Source of the DNA: Hirundichthys speculiger
Lineage: Eukaryota; Chordata; Actinopteri; Beloniformes; Exocoetidae
Direction of reading: 5' to 3'
Length of the DNA: 64,000 nt
Assembly: GCA_018398805.1 (NCBI GenBank)
Contig: JAGFBZ010000900.1
Span: 806,001-870,000, forward strand
Shown in pieces: positions 58,273-64,000 of this stretch. Made by a program: the position numbers and the translations under genes. The notes beneath the pieces were generated by a model that saw only the letters and a program-made list of their open reading frames with translations, was not told the origin of the DNA and ran no database searches. How positions within the stretch are numbered: the first letter of the stretch is position 1; every line of letters begins with the position of its first letter.

Positions 58273-61269
58273 GACCCTATCTAAGCCCGGTGCATTCTGG
58301 GAGAGATGGTGCCCCGCTGTGCCCTCATGCAAGATCGTAGGTGTGGAAAATTGATTTCATAAATATAAATAGAAAAACAATTGATACTGTAGACATTGTT
58401 ATCCATGAGATGATGAATAACCGGAGCTGCAAATCTAAAGAACCTCAAAATAACCTGGCATACACTCGTGTTCACACAACGTGAGAGTGTTTTACTATTT
58501 TACAACATGCAGTAGATAACATGGTGTATTTCACGAGGCTTCATTCTGCTTTGTGAAAGCATTTGGCTCAAGACAGCTTTGCAAAAGGTTCCTTTTGAGT
58601 GTAAATTTGAGCCAGATTTGACAGGCCACAAAGCTGCCAGCATGAGCATTTGAGGTGTTATTTATTCTTTTCCATCACTGCATACTCTTCAACAGAGACA
58701 CACACTAACTAACTGAACAGTGTAGCCACCAGGAGCAGGGGGGGGGGGGCTGATACGGCTTGCTCCACTTTTCCATCTGACAGAACACAAGGGATCAAGA
58801 CTGTCAAACAGCGAATAAGCACGGCAAGAGGGAGTCGGCCAGCGGGGCTTACGCGCCTTCTGTGTCCATTGGTTGTTACAGACGTGGACAAGCTCTTGGC
58901 TCATTACAGCAATCAAAACAGAAAGAGCGTCAACGCGGTGAACTCGGGTTTCGGTTATTAGGACTCAGGGGCACAGAGGGGAGTCACGTTAACGCTACCT
59001 TTCATGCCTTAAGTGGCTTTAAAGTGTTGCTTGCCATATCCTCAACTCTGAAGCCATGGTTTCTTTCTGCAGCTGCACTCCATGGTTACATGTGGGCGTG
59101 TTCTACATCAGGAAAGTTCTGCTATTTAATAAGGGTGAAGAAATTATATAAAACAAGCTCAGATTGTTAGTCCTTTCTCACGCTTGAAGCGTTTTTGCTA
59201 TTGATTTCATCGCCATGTGACTGGTTGAGGTGGAATGGAGCGCCTGCATCTTGCTGTCCAGATAAGGATAATCTTTTGAACTGAAGCTGTAGTTTGAGAT
59301 GAAGATTTTAGGCATTTGTACGGATTAGTATGTGAAGTTTTGAAATAGAAAAGAAGAAGACCAGCGCTTCCCTGACAGTTGGAATACACTGCCTCTTCAC
59401 TGCTGGACCTTTAAAGCTTTAAAGCCGCAAGGTATGTAACATCTACACTCATTTGGTGGCACTAAGTGCACAGGAAACACTTAAAAAGATCATATAAATG
59501 CCACTCTGTCAGGTGAAGTATTTGCCTTATGTTTGTCTTGTTGATTTGTGCATTACTCCTGGTGGAAGTAGGTTGAAAGGCACTGTTGTTGCTGTTTCAT
59601 GGAACTCAAAGCTGATCCCTTTAGTCTCCTCTTAGAGCCTCCGGCAAGATGCTTAGAACGTATCCAGCTTTCAGAGAAATCCTTTCCCTTTTCTACGAGA
59701 TGCATCAATTGTAAAACCTGTCTGCAAAAATGCTAAAAAGAAAGGCATGCTTTCGCAACGTTTCCATAGTCGGGATTAAAAATCTATTTCTGCTGGAGTC
59801 ACTTTCTCCGTAGCTATGTTAGTGCCCTTGTTAGCTGTCACAATGTCATACGGCTAATGGCTGTGGCCAAGACCGGTATCTCCACATTTCCTGTTAGCTC
59901 GCTAGCTTGTACACCAGGAGGAAAGATAATCCCTGGAAAGAAGCTTATAAATTAGCTCATGGCCATGCCAGAGAGCAGCAGATTGGGACAGTGGAGGTCA
60001 CAGATAAAGCATTCTCACGAATCAGGGAAGGGGTGTAAAGGAAGGTTTTGCTTTGTCTTTCTTTTTATTGTGACAAGTGACATAAGCCACAAGAAAAACC
60101 AAAAAAGGATTACACCAGAACAATACATTTTTCTCACATTCATGTACATATTCACTGAAAAGTGAATCGAACTGGAGGAGTAACGCTGCTGTGCTAAGCT
60201 TTGAAGAAAAAGAAATAACTACATTATATTTCCACTAAGATAACAACCATAGATTTGAGACGTGCATCAGAGGAGAATTTTTTTTTTTTCATGCCACAAA
60301 AGACGCACAATGAAGCACCAAAAAATATTTAATGTTCATGAAACTTCTGCAGAGATAACATTTGGACACATAAACTGCACCGTCTTACACATCAACACAA
60401 CATCCTTCACATAATCTCATATCACGTTCTTGGGCTCGTAAGACCTGGCTCTGCGGAAGACAGGAAAAGCTTAGTTCCTACAGAGTTAAGATCTAGGGTC
60501 AAATACATTTATGCCTTGATTCAGACGCACATAGAAACAACGGCACATATGCACAGGAACAGAAACATGAGGCTGCTTCGTAAACAAAAACTAGCACAAA
60601 CGGTTACGAGGTGGTGCTGGATGATTTGGGTTGCGAAAAGGCTTGAGTAAGTACAAATGATTTGTGTCATGTTAAGATTTATATTTGTGATTTCTTGCTG
60701 TATTGAAACTAAAGAAAGACCTGAATGCATGGCCTGTGGGGAATTCTCCCTGGTAGGATGTAATGTTTATCAGAGAGGCTTCCATCAGACTGAAACATTT
60801 TCTCTGCTTCTTCTGCGACGTCCCCTTCCCTTTCCTTTCCCTCCCATATTTGATAATCCAGTGCGTCAGCAAATTCTGGAAGGAAAAAGTCTAGTCATTT
60901 GAACGTATTCACACACAGGATGTAGCTTCTCATAACCGTTAGTGAGTCGTTTCCACCATGATCACCCAGCTTTTTATTTTCCTGTATAGCACAGATAAAT
61001 TATCGCAAATGAGTCAATGAGTTATTTTGCTACTAAGAAACTTAGTACTTGTTTGGTTGTTGCCTTTGTTTAGTTATGTTACATGTGCCTATTTATTGTC
61101 ATGAGACTTTTATATGGCGTGAAAAGACTCCAGTTAGCAATAACAATAATCATGTCAGTGATCTAATGTCAAAGGGTGTTGCATATCAGCCAAACAAACT
61201 CTGGAGGTCAGGAATCGAGTTCGAGTATGAAATGGAGCTCACACGAGCCAACCCCTAGAGTCTGGTTTA

Positions 61270-61980
61270 CAGTGATCCCTTATTTTTAGTGGTTAGTGGG
61301 GACCGGCCCCCCCCCCCCGCGACAATCAAAATCCGCGATCTGGAGCTGGAGCCCCGGGCCTCAATAATGTCTTTAAAATATGTTTATAAACCCCAAAAAA
61401 GTAGCGAGACACTGCAGCTCAAACAAGACAAAGGCTCAACTGTGGTCTTTTTGTTACCTTCACAGCCTCTGGTCTCTGAACAGTAGTTAACAAACTGCTG
61501 GTATTGTTCTATTTTTGGCTCGTAATTAGCAGCTAACACGCTAACAACAACAAAACAAAAAGTCCGGTTTTCTCTGCATGGAATGAGCACTTTATTCTGG
61601 CACTGCAGGAACTTGTAACATCACACTGGTTGTATTGTTGGGCTCCTGTCGGTTAACAGAGAATGTAAATCTATACACGCTGGGCTACTGTTTACGATCA
61701 CTCCACTTTTCATCTAACCCCGTTTTCTTCTGCCGTCCCACGACACACACACTCCATTACCCATAAGGCCACATCATTACCCATAAGGCCACCTTCTTAA
61801 AGGGGCCAGGCTGGCTCACAACATTTCTTCACTGTGAGAGAACACGCACAACATCCTGTGATGTTGCTGCGGTTTTTAAAATTTTTTTAAATGATTTAAA
61901 TGATATTATGTATTTCTGAAAAAAATCCACGAAGCACTAAAACTGCAGTACTCAAACCACGAAGTGGCAAGAGATCACTG
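61270..61980 (+). mobile_element. Pogo/Tigger-like MITE, copy 4
   Basis: The ends are CAGTGATCCCTTATTTTTAG and GTGGCAAGAGATCACTG; left TA at 61268-61269, right CA (mutated TA). It shares the doubled CATTACCCATAAGGCCACA segment with copy 3. It is non-coding and slightly more diverged at its right end than copy 2. Confidence 0.9.
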
Positions 61981-62452
61981 CACTTGGCTAGTGTGAGTGA
62001 ACCTTTAGAGCTCTATAGACACTCACATAATGACACTGCAGCTCAACACTAAAGACAACTGAGGCATCAGGTCTTAGGTAACAAATAAGATGGTTGTAAC
62101 TTCATCTGAAAAAGGCGTTCTCAGTTGCCGAATCGCATTTTTTCCAAGGACATCAAGTTTACGTTTTGGCACAATTTTGAAAAAAAAAATCAACTGTTTC
62201 CCTGTTTAAATATGCTGAAAGTGCCAGTAATTCCCATGGGCTGTTTTTAATTGTTCACATGAGGTTGCTATGGAAACACCAAGTAAACTTTTCCTCTAAT
62301 GTCTGAGGGAATGATTTCATATCACTGAAATTCCAGCATCAAGCCTTTCAAGTTTACAATTTCAAAGCATCTTCAGCCCCCCCCCCCCCAAACTTAACAG
62401 TGGGCCACTGGCTTTCATCTTGCCACCCTTTCATTCAGAAGTTGCTGACGTC

Positions 62453-62522
<70 letters not shown>
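62453..62522. repeat. (TA)n microsatellite
   Basis: About 70 bases of nearly uninterrupted alternating TA. Such tracts extrude as hairpins and are often mis-sized in assemblies. Confidence 0.97.
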
Positions 62523-62523
<1 letters not shown>

Positions 62524-63564
62524 TGTACACACACCAGAGGATTTGCTATGTTAGCCAAGATTTTTCTGTTTGTCTAATACTGCATAATAAAATAAATACC
62601 TTCAAGGTGGCAAAATGATGTACGTTTACACAGATACACCATATAGGTGGAACACAGTAATGTATAGAGCTGTTACATCTCACATATGTTACCTGTTTCC
62701 AAGCAGCAGGCTCTGGTTCAATGAAATGTCATAACACACACACAAAAAAAATGAACTAAAGCCTTTCCTTTTTATAATCTTTCTTTACCAGCTAAGCCTT
62801 GTAATCTTCTTCAGATACCCACAACAAAAGTTTGTAACCGGAGTTGATTTGGAACTGCCATAACAAAGGATCAGCCAACTTTGTGGGTGACATAAAAGTC
62901 AAGAAAAATCCAAACCGTGGCTTTTTGCTGAAGGGCATCAAAGCAACCAGTCAGTTCCAGAGGAAGTTGATCCTCACCTGCAGCAGTTAATTAAGCTGAA
63001 ATCCAGCAGGTGAAACAAAGAAGTCACATATTTGTGCGTGAGCGCTGGTGTTGCCTTAGTGACCCCCCCTGTCGTGAGCTGTCAGACAGATTCCCATTGC
63101 GCCAACTTCCTCTTTGCTGCCAGATTGGCAGTGAATACTTTATGTTTGTGTTGTTGCATGTAGTCAAGTCCATTTGGGTGAGTGAATGGAAGGCATGCTT
63201 GCTTTCAGTGGTATTGCATCTGAAAGAATATGCATAAGTCAGCGAGGACTCCACTCGATCTGTCTTTGATCTACACTATCATTAATGCATGTGGAGTCCA
63301 TGGGGCAATGTTTCACTTGTGCAAGCAGAGCCATTTGTAAATACTTTACTTGACATCTCTTTGGCGTTCGCTACATGTTTTCAATCCCTGCATGCATTTA
63401 ACATCAAAAAGGTATAAGCTCTGCAGAATATACATGTGTTGATTTTCCTAAAAGTTAAACCCCCTTCTACCAAAGCCCTGAAAAACTCGTTTTCTGTCAT
63501 CCAAGCTCTGAAATCTGAAATGTAACATGAAAAGCACTTCAACGGTCCGTGTATGTGTGTGTGT

Positions 63565-63577
63565 ATATATATATATG

Positions 63578-63610
<33 letters not shown>
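63565..63610. repeat. (TA)n / (TG)n mixed microsatellite
   Basis: TGTGTGTG leads into several ATATAT runs broken by single G or C. Confidence 0.92.
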
Positions 63611-63779
63611 GTAATGTGATCAAAATTTTAAGTCTTGCAAGAATTTACATTTTGCACTGTTAAATCTTTAAAAGATTCTAAATACTGTTTCAAAATACAA
63701 AAACAAGAAATGTGAGTAAGAGAAAAAATATATTTGAGTTAGCAATCTATTGCAAACAACAGTTAAACTGAAACAGACA

Positions 63780-64000
63780 TCATCAGCAGATCAAAAGTTT
63801 AAGACCACACCCATTAAAAGCCAAAATCTGCTCAATAATGGGAATTTAATGTCATTGTCTGTCAGGCAGTCACACTGTAATGACCCCCTGATGGCAAAGT
63901 CAAAAAAATGTTCACCTATTTAATGTGGTCAGATTGTTGAGCTGCAGTAAGAGTCATTTTTAGTTTCTCATAAGATCTTGAGGGTTATGGAACAAAAACT
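63780..64000 (+). mobile_element. Left end of a Tc1-like element (cut by window edge)
   Basis: CAGATCAAAAGTTTAAGACC followed by ACACCCATTAAAAGCCAAAA, and at the end GAGGGTTATGGAACAAAAAC, resembles the start and upstream coding part of a fish Tc1-like transposon. The element may begin nearer 63615. The right part is outside the window, so this rests on resemblance only. Confidence 0.5.

Larger units (their letters stand above)
47213..64000 (+). other. Unfinished intron splitting the GPS motif (at least 16.8 kb)
   Basis: No exon matching the rest of the GPS, the seven helices or the tail of a BAI receptor was found. Contents: (TG)n near 48133-48167, hAT elements at 50196-51375, 51913-52208 and 53334-53745, a dead Tc1-like transposon (53768-55197), a long-TIR MITE (55684-56385), a LINE tail (58215-58272), a fourth pogo-like MITE (61270-61980), TA tracts (62453-62522, 63565-63610) and a Tc1-like end (from about 63780). 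Stretches 47220-50190, 56390-58200 and 58280-61260 show no gene or named repeat. Confidence 0.75.

Overview
The window reads as one locus of a ray-finned (teleost) fish genome. It is non-coding and A+T-rich, full of homopolymers and microsatellites, and dense in repeats typical of fish: Tc1/mariner, pogo/Tigger-like and hAT elements, and non-LTR retrotransposons with GATG-type tails. The small coding blocks have vertebrate splice sites. There are no bacterial genes, CRISPR arrays or recognisable RNA genes.

One gene runs left to right: a brain-specific angiogenesis inhibitor / adhesion GPCR of subfamily B, best matched to adgrb2 (BAI2). Thirteen extracellular exons are visible, the first cut by the window edge. 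They encode thrombospondin type-1 repeats TSR1 (partial, 1-106), TSR2 (14358-14519), TSR3 (23254-23419) and TSR4 (24393-24557); the hormone-receptor domain (26462-26563, 28989-29095); and the GAIN domain (32028-32222, 32371-32439, 32940-33048, 33440-33586, 40302-40402, 42777-42879, 47169-47212). The last visible exon opens the GPS motif (Cys..Trp-Asp). The rest of the GPS, the seven-helix domain and the cytoplasmic tail are not in the window, so the last 16.8 kb is one unfinished intron. Splice phases join exon to exon throughout, with one exception: three exons carry single-base insertions (four in all) that break the frame.

The introns hold nearly all the rest. Region 0-14 kb: a pogo-like MITE, Tc1 and hAT relics, a long fold-back element, an inverted pair of a common fish repeat, a LINE tail, and a hAT element carrying a MADF (Myb/SANT-like) fragment. 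Region 14.5-23 kb: nested hAT elements (one with a BED zinc-finger fragment), a nested Tigger-like element, a tRNA-derived SINE and a second pogo MITE. Region 23-33 kb: a LINE tail and a third pogo MITE around the TSR exons, then the tight HormR/GAIN exon cluster. Region 33-47 kb: mostly unique intron, with a TACCGTATTTTCC-type MITE just after one exon and a Tc1 relic just before the next. Region 47-64 kb: hAT elements, a full-length but dead Tc1-like transposon, a long-TIR MITE, a fourth pogo MITE, TA microsatellites and the start of another Tc1-like element.

The most useful points for a second look are the four +1 frame breaks, two directly repeated MITEs bracketing the in-frame-removable TSR3 and TSR4 exons, the hAT element with the MADF fragment, and several inverted repeat pairs that could form double-stranded RNA in the pre-mRNA. 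I did not find a clearly new biological system.
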